From assembly GCA_051745935.1 (NCBI GenBank), contig JBNJEM010000329.1:1-8568 (forward strand): 8,568 nucleotides of DNA. The letters are read 5' to 3'. This document shows positions 1 through 5,945 of this stretch, piece by piece. Origin of the DNA: JBNJEM01 sp051745935 (GTDB lineage Bacteria; Planctomycetota; Planctomycetia; Pirellulales; Pirellulaceae). Position numbers and translations under genes: made by a program. The notes below the pieces were generated by a model. It had not been told where the DNA came from, did no database searches, and saw only the letters and a list, made by a program, of their open reading frames with translations. Every line of letters begins with the position of its first letter. Positions within the stretch are counted from its first letter, which is position 1.

Positions 1-72
1 GGCTCCGCTCGCGTTTAGCGCTGTCAGGGGTGGACGCCTCTCCCCCGCTCGCTCAGCCAGTGCCACCCTGCC
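1..72 (+). repeat. 66-bp inverted-end element, copy 1 (cut by window edge)
   Basis: This is the right-hand part of an element whose complete copies (95-160 and 257-322) are 66 bp long. It starts inside the left end (GGCTCCGCTCGCG) and ends with the right terminal motif AGCCAGTG at 55-62. It runs on into the 17-bp motif GCCAGTGCCACCCTGCC (56-72), which occurs several more times before position 376. The sequence is nearly identical to copies 2 and 3. No coding role is apparent. Confidence 0.75.
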
Positions 73-73
73 A

Positions 74-187
74 GGCCCTCCGAATCGTCCGGAACACGGT
101 CTCCGCTCGCGTTTAGCGCTGTCAGGGGTGGACGCCTCTCCCGCGCTCGCTCAGCCAGTGCCACCCTGCCACCCGCCAGTGCCACCC
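74..187 (+). repeat. 66-bp inverted-end element, copy 2 with shared flanks
   Basis: The core is at 95-160. Its left end, CACGGTCT, is a degenerate version of the CACTGGCT seen in copy 3; its right end is AGCCAGTG (153-160). Similarity to copy 3 extends beyond the core on both sides: CCTCCGAATCGTCCGGAACA before it, and ACCCGCCAGTGCCACC after it. At an offset of 162 bp, 79-186 matches 241-348 with about three substitutions. Copies 2 and 3 therefore look like a recent segmental duplication, not two independent insertions. Confidence 0.8.
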
Positions 188-375
188 GCCGAAACGCCCC
201 AACGGGACACTGAAAAACAACTTCCGAAATTCAACGGGCCTCCGAATCGTCCGGAACACTGGCTCCGCTCGCGTTTAGCGCTGTCAGGGGTGGACGCCTC
301 TCCCCCGCTCGCTCAGCCAGTGCCACCCTGCCACCCGCCAGTGCCACCCTGCCGCTCAGCCAGTGCTACCCTGCC
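154..375 (+). repeat. 17-bp motif cluster GCCAGTGCCACCCTGCC
   Basis: Exact copies lie at 154-170, 316-332 and 337-353, with another at 56-72. A copy with one mismatch (GTGCTACC) is at 359-375 and a shortened form at 175-190. The last three copies are spaced 21-22 bp apart directly downstream of the 3' end of the minus-strand lipoprotein gene. The motif overlaps the right end of the 66-bp element, so the cluster may have grown from that end. Confidence 0.7.
236..349 (+). repeat. 66-bp inverted-end element, copy 3 with shared flanks
   Basis: This is the best-preserved copy. The core 257-322 is bounded by perfect 8-bp terminal inverted repeats, CACTGGCT (257-264) and AGCCAGTG (315-322). Inside are GCTCGCGTTTAGCGCTGTC and GGGGTGGACGCC, which are common to all three copies. 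There is no room for a transposase, so any mobility would have to be in trans. The sequence between copies 2 and 3 (188-235) is not repeated. Confidence 0.8.
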
Positions 376-392
376 GCCCGCCGTCATGGCTC

Positions 393-1175
393 TCAAGAAG
401 CTCCCTGCACGGTCCCCATGGCGATCGCCACTTTTTCAAAAAAGCCGTGGGCTTGATCCGTCTCGAGAGAAGCTCGCCACCCGATCAACACATGGTAATT
501 CGAGGCACTGACGAGGTAGAGGTCGAATTGTCCCTCTGTTTTTGTCGTCCCAAATTCCTGTGGCCCGACCACTCTCAATCGTTTGAACTGCTTGGTACCG
601 CCAGAGAAACCTTCCACGGCCGCCTCTTCCCAAGCCGCGTCGGAAAACGTCTGGCCCACCGTCGTTTGCACGTCCCGCGCCAGTTCATCGGCGGTTTCCA
701 CATCCGCCGCCTCGACCGCTGCCAAATAGACGTAAGCGGGCGTTTCATCCAAGGGAATTTCGTAGGCATACGCGAAACCGGGCAAATCAACGAAGGGGGG
801 TTGAGCGTTTGGTTCTCCAGCCACAAGCGATTTGGCGTTATCATCCACGAAGACGGGCATGCGGAGCGAAATCCCGGTCGATGTTCCCGAGGCGTCCACC
901 ACCTCGGAAGCCTGGCCGAACACGGCCTGGGCTCTCCGCGTCTTCTCCTCGACATGCTCCATTGTTTCCTTCATCCGGCGGGTGTACTCGCCGCTGAAAC
1001 AGCCGCTCATGACAACTGCCACCAACCCGAGCAACAGGGTGCAACGCGATCGACCATTATATTTCAGGCGGTTGGATTTTTCCGGGTGGAACGCTGCCCG
1101 ACGCAAGCCGTCCTCCCGTTGGTCGAACTCGCGGCGGAGAAAGTCATCCGCGACCGGTATAACAGGACCATTCAT
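393..1175 (-). CDS. Predicted lipoprotein with repeat-derived N-terminus
   Basis: The product is a 260-residue exported protein of unknown function. A hydrophobic stretch TLLLGLVAVVMSGC (residues 46-59) ends in a lipobox-like SGC, so Cys59 would be lipidated after signal peptidase II cleavage. Charged helical sequence follows (ETMEHVEEKTRRAQ), then a mixed alpha/beta domain that ends FDLYLVSASNYHVLIGWRA. I do not recognise the family; the C-terminal half weakly recalls the PsbP/Mog1 type of fold, which is a guess. The ATG at 1175 has a GAGG ribosome-binding site nine bases upstream. However, residues 6-39 are encoded by one copy of the 100-bp dispersed repeat, giving an unusually long leader before the signal peptide. 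A CTG at 1067 (Leu37) would give a normal-length lipoprotein signal peptide and is the alternative start. The overlapping plus-strand frame looks like a shadow, because only the minus frame gives a secretion signal. Confidence 0.75.
   Translation of the reverse strand: MNGPVIPVADDFLRREFDQREDGLRRAAFHPEKSNRLKYNGRSRCTLLLGLVAVVMSGCFSGEYTRRMKETMEHVEEKTRRAQAVFGQASEVVDASGTSTGISLRMPVFVDDNAKSLVAGEPNAQPPFVDLPGFAYAYEIPLDETPAYVYLAAVEAADVETADELARDVQTTVGQTFSDAAWEEAAVEGFSGGTKQFKRLRVVGPQEFGTTKTEGQFDLYLVSASNYHVLIGWRASLETDQAHGFFEKVAIAMGTVQGAS
1058..1161 (+). repeat. 100-bp dispersed repeat, single copy in lipoprotein 5' end
   Basis: The copy begins TTCAGGCGGTTGGAT and ends GTCATCCGCGACCGG, and is homologous to the tandem array at 1747-2240 with several substitutions. 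It is bracketed by TATA at 1058-1061 and at 1158-1161, exactly 100 bp apart. That distance equals the tandem period and is consistent with a short target duplication or a conserved edge. Read on the minus strand, it is open in the lipoprotein frame. It also places TATAAT (minus strand, 1061-1056) inside that gene. Confidence 0.85.
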
Positions 1176-1746
1176 AAGGTCACGCCTCTTTCTTGACGGG
1201 CCAAGGAAGCCATAACAAAACCACCGAGGTTTCCTTTCCCCTCGGGCGTTTTGGGAGCGGAAACCACCTTTTGTTACCCACTGAAAAACACTTCACGCGA
1301 TCGGAAACGCCCGAGTCATCTCCAGCAGCAACGTCAAACACGGGCGCTGGCGGCGGCGGACGCATGACATCCAGTTTAGCTGGCGGGCATGGCCTCTCAC
1401 CCCACGCTCGCCTACATGGAGTGGCAACCACCTGTTATTTTGTCCCGCGGACCGGCGCATTGTCAATCAGCTCAATCAGCCGCGCCCCCGATTTTCCGTG
1501 TGGAACCGTGATTCCCCGGCTCCACAATCCAGTTCGAACCATCGAGCCATGGCTGAGACTGGGAGCGGGAGATGGAACAAAAAGCCGGGGGATCCACGCG
1601 CCCTGATTTACACGCGGTGCCTTACGGTTTAAGCTCATGCAAGCAGGGACACCCGGTTTCCCTCCCGCGGTTCGCTGATTAGCCATGCTCGCGTGGACCA
1701 TGCCGGGATCGGCATGAATGAAACACGGGCGGTTTTTCGATTGTAT
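1176..1746. other. Gene-poor intergenic region
   Basis: No convincing gene was found. The open frames here lack ribosome-binding sites, recognisable domains and secretion signals. A small hairpin CCGAGG/CCTCGG lies at 1223-1245, and a perfect one, CATGCC-GGGATC-GGCATG, at 1699-1716, just before the tandem array. The stretch must hold the promoter of the minus-strand lipoprotein gene if that gene starts at 1175, but no clear -35/-10 pair stands out. Confidence 0.5.
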
Positions 1747-2240
1747 TTCAGGCGGTTGGATTCTTCCGGATGGAACGCTGCCCGACGCAAGCCGTCCTCC
1801 CGTTGGTCGGACTCGCGGCGGAGAACGTCATTGGCGACCGGCTATATTCAGGCGGTTGGATTCTTCCGGATGGAACGCTGCCCGACGCAAGCCGTCCTCC
1901 CGTTGGTCGGACTCGCGGCGGAGAACGTCGTCCGCGACCGGCTATATTCAGGCGGTTGGATTCTTCCGGATGGAACGCTGCCCGACGCAAGCCGTCCTCC
2001 CGTTGGTCGGACTCGCGGCGGAGAACGTCATTGGCGACCGGCTATATTCAGGCGGTTGGATTCTTCCGGATGGAACGCTGCCCGACGCAAGCCGTCCTCC
2101 CGTTGGTCGGACTCGCGGCGGAGAACGTCGTCCGCGACCGGCTATATTCAGGCGGTTGGATTCTTCCGGATGGAACGCTGCCCGACGCAAGCCGTCCTCC
2201 CGTTGGTCGGACTCGCGACGGAGAACGTCATTGGCGACCG
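1747..2240 (+). repeat. Five tandem copies of the 100-bp repeat (A-B-A-B-A)
   Basis: Units start at 1747, 1847, 1947, 2047 and 2147, each with TTCAGGCGGTTGG, a period of exactly 100 bp. Units 1, 3 and 5 carry GTCATTGGCGACC near the right end. Units 2 and 4 carry GTCGTCCGCGACC, so the two versions differ at unit positions 84, 86 and 87 and alternate. Unit 5 has one private change (CGCGACGG for CGCGGCGG, about 2218). Internal junctions read CCGGCTATATTCAGG, while the final unit ends CCGGTATA like the solitary copies. Because 100 is not a multiple of three, successive units are read in successive frames. The long frames through the array are therefore not evidence of a protein. There are no spacers, so it is not a CRISPR array. 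Confidence 0.95.
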
Positions 2241-2252
2241 GTATAGGATTCT

Positions 2253-2270
2253 ACTTCAGACGGCTGAAGT
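2253..2270 (+). promoter_or_regulatory. Perfect hairpin in the leader of the isomerase-like gene
   Basis: ACTTCAG (2253-2259) and CTGAAGT (2264-2270) form a perfect 7-bp stem around the four-base loop ACGG, ending 38 bp before the ATG. As DNA it could be an operator; as RNA, a leader hairpin. A weak promoter reading exists (TTCAGA at 2255-2260 and TATTGT at 2279-2284, 18 bp apart), which would put the palindrome over the -35 box. The sequence TTCAGACGGCTGA also resembles the start of the 100-bp repeat (TTCAGGCGGTTGG), so it may be a remodelled sixth unit. Confidence 0.45.
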
Positions 2271-2278
2271 GTTACAAG

Positions 2279-2300
2279 TATTGTTGGAATATTGTTGGAA
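2279..2300 (+). repeat. Perfect 11-bp tandem duplication carrying the ribosome-binding site
   Basis: TATTGTTGGAA occurs twice head to tail (2279-2289 and 2290-2300). The second copy, followed by G, gives GGAAG ending seven bases before the ATG at 2309. This is the likely Shine-Dalgarno site and supports that start. The first copy would place an equivalent sequence 11 bases further upstream, too far to serve that ATG. Confidence 0.6.
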
Positions 2301-2308
2301 GTTGAGCC

Positions 2309-3976
2309 ATGTCTACCTATCAATTGCCGAGAATTGCCAAACCTAACAAAGCCCGCAAGAATGAGGTCTACGTGGTCGCCAACGGTGACCTGCGATTGTC
2401 CGCCAATCAGAATTGCTGGGCCGCTCAAGAAGGGATGGAAGCTGCTTTATCGGATGCGGTCGCTGATGCCGGGTATCGAGTCGTCCGAGCTCACAAATAC
2501 GATCCCGCCGCCAAACACGGGTTTATCAGCACGCAGTGCGAGGGAATGAACGTGTTTTCCCAGCTCGACCCGGACGCCCCGTTGATCGTGGCGGAAGCCG
2601 TTTGGCAATACTCACATCATATCTTGCCGGGTCTAATCAGCCATCGGGGCCCAATCCTGACGGTGGCGAACTGGTCGGGAACATGGCCCGGTTTAGTCGG
2701 CATGCTGAATCTCAACGGGTCTCTCACCAAAGCTGGCAGAAAGTACTCCACGCTATGGGGCGAAGATTTCGCGGCTCCGGAATTTCGCCGGAAACTGAAA
2801 CAATGGCTGGAGAAAGGTCGGGTCCAGCATCGCACCAGCCATGTCACGCCGCTGTCCAAAGTCACGTTGGGCGCGGACGAGCGCGAACTAGGTGAAGCGC
2901 TCGCCGAGCAACTGCGCCAAGAGAAAGCCATTATGGGTGTTTTCGACGAAGGGTGCATGGGGATGTTCAACGCAATCCTCCCTGACGGATTATTGAATCC
3001 AACCGGCGTGTACAAGGAACGGCTGAGCCAATCGGCCTTGTACCATGAAACGATGCAAGTGAAAAACAGCGAAGCGAAAGAGGTGCGGCAGTGGATGGAA
3101 AAGAAAGGCATGACATTCGAGACGGGCACCAACCACAAGAAGCACCTGACCGGCGAACAGATCCTGTTGCAATGCAAGATGTATATCGCCGCGCTCCGCA
3201 TCGCCGATGATTTCGGCTGTGATCTGATTGGCATCCAGTACCAGCAGGGACTGAAGGACTTGCTGCCAGCCAGCGACTTGGTGGAGGGAACACTCAACAA
3301 CGCCCAGCGCCCCCCAGTCAAAAGCCGCGATGGAAAACGCGTGCTTTATCGAGGCCAGCCGCTCCCCCATTTCAACGAAGTTGACGAATGCGCGGGTCTC
3401 GACGCGCTCATGACCGGACGAATTCATCGCGCCATGCGGCAACCCGTGGAAACCACTTTGCATGACGTACGGTGGGGAGATTGGGATGAATCGGGTTCCA
3501 CCGACCAATACGTGTGGGTGTTCTTGATCAGCGGCTCGGTGCCGCCAGCCCATCTCGCCGGAGGCTGGAAGGGGGCATCCAGCCAGCGGCAACCGGCCAT
3601 GTACTTCCCCAACGGCGGCGGCACGATTAAAGGCATCTCGAAACCGGGCGAAATTGTCTGGTCACGGATCTTCGTGGAAAACAACCGCCTCAAGATGGAC
3701 GTGGGACGAGGTGGTGTCGTTAAACTGCCACCAGCAGAAACAGAACGGCGATGGGCGGCGACCACGCCTCAATGGCCCATCATGCACGCCGTGACGTACG
3801 GCGTCTCACGTGACCAATTCATGGCTCGCCACAAAGCCAACCACGTCCAAGTGGCCTATGCCAAATCGGCCGACGAAGCGGACCGGGTGGTGGATGCCAA
3901 AGCCGCCATGGCCGCCGCCATGGGCATGGACGTGGCACTCTGCGGGACCAAGAAAGACGATACCAGCTGGAATTGA
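2309..3976 (+). CDS. L-fucose/L-arabinose isomerase-like protein
   Basis: This 555-residue protein looks cytoplasmic, with no signal peptide. An N-terminal Rossmann-like half opens YVVANGDLRLSANQNCW (21-37) and continues with VFSQLDPDAPLIVAEAVWQYSHH, TVANWSGTWPG (118-128) and GVFDEGCMGMFNAIL (210-224). The second half contains GCDLIGIQYQQGLKD (303-317), HFNEVDECAGLDALMTGRI (354-372) and, near the end, HAVTYGVSRDQFMARHKANHVQVAY (493-517). This layout fits the fucose/arabinose isomerase fold superfamily, in which a Glu, an Asp or Glu and a C-terminal His bind a divalent metal. E326, D359 and H512 are my candidates; the assignment is not verified. Known enzymes of this type interconvert an aldose and a ketose and are about 500-590 residues long, so the size fits. 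The substrate cannot be read from the sequence. The start is supported by GGAAG seven bases upstream. No partner kinase or aldolase lies nearby, so it seems to be transcribed alone. Confidence 0.7.
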   Translation: MSTYQLPRIAKPNKARKNEVYVVANGDLRLSANQNCWAAQEGMEAALSDAVADAGYRVVRAHKYDPAAKHGFISTQCEGMNVFSQLDPDAPLIVAEAVWQYSHHILPGLISHRGPILTVANWSGTWPGLVGMLNLNGSLTKAGRKYSTLWGEDFAAPEFRRKLKQWLEKGRVQHRTSHVTPLSKVTLGADERELGEALAEQLRQEKAIMGVFDEGCMGMFNAILPDGLLNPTGVYKERLSQSALYHETMQVKNSEAKEVRQWMEKKGMTFETGTNHKKHLTGEQILLQCKMYIAALRIADDFGCDLIGIQYQQGLKDLLPASDLVEGTLNNAQRPPVKSRDGKRVLYRGQPLPHFNEVDECAGLDALMTGRIHRAMRQPVETTLHDVRWGDWDESGSTDQYVWVFLISGSVPPAHLAGGWKGASSQRQPAMYFPNGGGTIKGISKPGEIVWSRIFVENNRLKMDVGRGGVVKLPPAETERRWAATTPQWPIMHAVTYGVSRDQFMARHKANHVQVAYAKSADEADRVVDAKAAMAAAMGMDVALCGTKKDDTSWN

Positions 3977-4037
3977 CCTTGACGCGCGCGAGGCGAATCG
4001 AGGCTTCCCAAAAGCCCATGAAAGACCGGACGCCATG

Positions 4038-4073
4038 AAAATAGCCCCCGTGCCGTGTCCAGCTCCCGGGGGC
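4038..4073 (-). terminator. Terminator-like hairpin of the cysteine-rich gene
   Basis: On the minus strand, GCCCCCG (4073-4067) pairs with CGGGGGC (4050-4044) across a 16-base loop and is followed by TATTTT (4043-4038). It lies 65 bp past the stop of the minus-strand gene and 68 bp past the stop of the convergent isomerase-like gene. The plus-strand side has no T-run, so intrinsic termination is better supported for the minus-strand transcript. The rest of the 161-bp convergent gap holds nothing recognisable. Confidence 0.6.
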
Positions 4074-4137
4074 CATGTGCGGATTTCACGCCAAGGGCCA
4101 CGGCCCTCAAGCCGTACCCTCCGCTATTGCACGCGAA

Positions 4138-4593
4138 CTACTCACAACCGCAAGTCGGCTCGGCGCCGCAGGTCGGTTCGCAGCCTACCGGCTCGCAACA
4201 GCTACCGCACGCGCGCCGGGCCGCGATCCGGGCTCGGATGCGCTGCAACAGGCCAACACGCGGCGCGCCGCAGGGGTCACAGCACTCTGGCTCGCAGCAC
4301 TCTGGCTCGCAGCTCACCGGCTCGCAGCACACTGGCTCGCAGCTCACCGGCTCGCAGCAGCTACCGCACGCACGCCGAGCCGCAATCCGGGCTCGAATGC
4401 GCTGCAACAGGCCAACACGCGGCTCGCCGCAGGGATCGCAGCACGTCACTTCATGACCACAGGTGGGCTCATAACCACAACTCGGTTCACAGCCTTTGTC
4501 ACCACCAAAAATCCCAGCCTGTGCGTTTGAGGTGCTCGCCAAACATAACAAGCTGGCCGCCAACAGGGCAGAAAGAATCATACGGCTCTTCAT
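4138..4593 (-). CDS. Secreted cysteine-rich repeat protein
   Basis: This 151-residue protein has a clear Sec signal peptide (MKSRMILSALLAASLLCLASTSNAQA) with probable cleavage after residue 26. The mature part has 25 cysteines in about 125 residues and many Glu-Pro pairs. A 32-residue module occurs twice (52-83 and 105-136) with one difference, E57 against A110. Each copy contains RVGLLQRIRARIAARRAC, an arginine-rich stretch that could form a cationic amphipathic helix. Between the copies lies a chain of C-E-P-V/E units (81-104). The ATG at 4593 is preceded by AGGAG at a spacing of eight bases. The function is unknown. Disulfide-linked envelope material is one possibility, since planctomycete walls have been described as protein rich in cystine; metal binding and a membrane-active peptide are others. 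Overlapping plus-strand frames are shadows, because codon differences between the two modules are almost all synonymous in this frame. Confidence 0.85.
   Translation of the reverse strand: MKSRMILSALLAASLLCLASTSNAQAGIFGGDKGCEPSCGYEPTCGHEVTCCDPCGEPRVGLLQRIRARIAARRACGSCCEPVSCEPVCCEPVSCEPECCEPECCDPCGAPRVGLLQRIRARIAARRACGSCCEPVGCEPTCGAEPTCGCE
4186..4440 (-). repeat. Duplicated 96-bp coding module plus C-E-P linker
   Basis: The two 96-bp modules are at 4345-4440 (residues 52-83) and 4186-4281 (residues 105-136). They differ at about nine bases; eight changes are silent third positions (for example ATC/ATT twice, TGT/TGC, GCC/GCT) and one changes Glu to Ala. The linker at 4282-4344 is built from short GGCTCGCAG-type units encoding Cys-Glu-Pro. 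Confidence 0.85.
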
Positions 4594-5439
4594 TGGGAGG
4601 GCTCCTAGGTCCTACAAACAAACGGATGTCTTGAAACGATTTATCGTTCCGTCTTCACCGAGCCGCCGGCCCCGCTTTTTTTCTGTTGGTCGGCGGCCCG
4701 ACGCTGGCTTGGTAAAGCTGTCAACAAGTCCAACTTGCTGACTTCATGCGTACGTATCGTCGATCTCCCTTACCGGGCTTCACCAAACATCACATTTCGC
4801 GAAATTTAACCACTTGGCTTGATCCGAATGTTCTCGGTCGGCGGACTTTAACGATTATAGCACCGGGTTTCCCAATTCATCAAGCCTGCAAGCCTCCCGT
4901 TGCCGGCAGCGCCGCGGCCCCCCCCACACACGCGTCTGGTCGCCTCCAAAGTTGCCCTGGGATGAACGGTTTAGCCCACTGCGCACGCGAGGCGCTCCAG
5001 CCCGACGGGCGTGAACTTGGCGAGACGCGGCAAAATCCCCGGTCGCCAAAACCCCCGGTCAACCGCCGCCAACCTGGAAAGGCTGGCGGACATGGCCGCC
5101 AATCGCCTGAAGTGCCACGCCCCAAGAAACGACATGGCCCCCCGGCGGGTCCGTCTACCCCGCTCGCACGGAAAGGCGATCCAGGCAAGCCACTGCTGCC
5201 CACCCTTGTAGACGCATCGCGCTGTTTCGTCGATTCAGTCCCCTAACTGGGCCCCGGCGAGCGATCGGAATACCGATTCCTTCAATATTCACGATTTTGC
5301 CGCCGATGATTTTTCTATCGGCACTGGTCGCGTCCGCGCCGGGCTCTCCTGCAACCGGTGAATTGGATGGTTGATCGACGTGCCCGCCGCCGACCACGCT
5401 GACCTCGACCCAGACATTGCAGCAGAAGGATCAAATCCG
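4594..5439. other. Gene-poor divergent intergenic region
   Basis: This gap of about 845 bp separates the divergent cysteine-rich and lipoprotein genes and must contain both promoters. The longest frame (4746-5246, plus) encodes a proline- and arginine-rich sequence with no ribosome-binding site, domain or signal, and is unlikely to be a gene. Near the cysteine-rich gene are the palindrome AACGAT-TT-ATCGTT (4635-4648) and an inverted repeat GCCGCCG (4662-4668)/CGGCGGC (4691-4697), with seven T in its loop (4676-4682). No confident -35/-10 pair was found. Confidence 0.5.
5264..5322 (+). promoter_or_regulatory. Paired ATCGG/CCGAT inverted repeats
   Basis: ATCGG-AATA-CCGAT (5264-5277) is a perfect 5-bp inverted repeat. 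GCCGAT (5302-5307) and ATCGGC (5317-5322) form a second stem around GATTTTTCT. Four half-sites of the same pentamer within 59 bp, 118-176 bp upstream of the lipoprotein ATG, could be a regulator-binding cluster. Chance in GC-rich DNA is not excluded. Confidence 0.3.
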
Positions 5440-5793
5440 ATGAAACACACGTTGCTCCTCCTGGCCATCATGAGCATGGGAGCCGTTGGGTGCCAGACCC
5501 ACGGCCAGTTCTCAGACCCAAGCTGCCAGAGCGGCCAACCATCTGGCTACGGCCAATATGCTGGACGCTCCGGCGGAGCGACTCTCGGAGGCGGCGGGGC
5601 CGCTTGCCTTCCCCGCAACAGCCCCGATTACGTGCCCCGAATTCCACAAGGCTCGCCACAAGGCTCGGCACAAGGCTCGCCACAAGTTGCCCAACCGGCA
5701 GGCCCAGCCGCCGCCACCGTCAATTACCCCTACTACACGAACCGCGCCCCACGCGACTTTTTGCTCGATGAACCCTCCACCATCGGGTACTAA
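5440..5793 (+). CDS. Small predicted lipoprotein, Gly/Pro/Gln-rich
   Basis: The product is a 117-residue protein with a signal peptide MKHTLLLLAIMSMGAVGC. Cys18 is the probable lipidation site (AVGC, an acceptable lipobox). The mature chain is low complexity: a Gly/Ser-rich part (31-56), then QGSPQGSAQGSPQ (70-82) encoded by three 12-bp DNA repeats at 5644-5679, then an Ala/Pro stretch. It ends with a more structured tail, NYPYYTNRAPRDFLLDEPSTIGY (95-117), probably the conserved functional part. The ATG at 5440 has AAGGA nine bases upstream; an upstream extension of the frame to 5371 has neither this site nor a signal sequence at its start. The function is unknown. A truncated 100-bp repeat begins 25 bp after the stop. 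Confidence 0.75.
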   Translation: MKHTLLLLAIMSMGAVGCQTHGQFSDPSCQSGQPSGYGQYAGRSGGATLGGGGAACLPRNSPDYVPRIPQGSPQGSAQGSPQVAQPAGPAAATVNYPYYTNRAPRDFLLDEPSTIGY

Positions 5794-5818
5794 TCCTACA
5801 GCGTTCGATACATCCCCA

Positions 5819-5882
5819 CCGACGCAAGCCGTCCTCCCGTTGGTCGGACTCGCGGCGGACAAAGTCATCCGCGACCGGTATA
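5819..5882 (+). repeat. 100-bp dispersed repeat, left-truncated copy
   Basis: The sequence matches the repeat from unit position 36 (CCGACGCAAGCCGTCCTCCC) to its right edge GCGACCGGTATA. The first 35 bp are missing. In the variable part it reads AAAGTCATCCGCGACC like the solitary copy at 1058-1161, not like the tandem units. The solitary copies thus form a subgroup distinct from the array. Confidence 0.85.
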
Positions 5883-5945
5883 AAAGGCCATGACTGTATC
5901 CGTCACGGGTGCCGCTACACGGCCTGGACCCGGGAGCCCGCATGG

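Noticed and set aside
363..1196. 277-residue plus-strand frame opposite the lipoprotein gene.
   Set aside because: The minus frame has a signal peptide, lipobox and ribosome-binding site; the plus frame has none and runs into repeat DNA.
1435..1701. 88-residue minus-strand frame and the opposing 137-residue plus frame at 1193-1606.
   Set aside because: No start signal, domain or composition supports translation of either.
1747..2240. Possible CRISPR array.
   Set aside because: Units are contiguous 100-bp copies without variable spacers, and no cas genes are present.
1693..2346. Long plus-strand frames through the tandem array (217, 195 and 158 residues).
   Set aside because: They exist because the 100-bp unit is open in several frames. 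The frame rotates from unit to unit, and there is no ribosome-binding site or recognisable domain.
4055..4634. Plus-strand frames opposite the cysteine-rich gene.
   Set aside because: Differences between the duplicated modules are synonymous only in the minus frame, so the plus frames are shadows with repetitive Ala/Arg/His/Ser content.
4746..5246. 166-residue plus-strand frame.
   Set aside because: It has Pro/Arg-rich random-looking composition, no Shine-Dalgarno site, and no signal or domain; the frame is open mainly because of high GC content.
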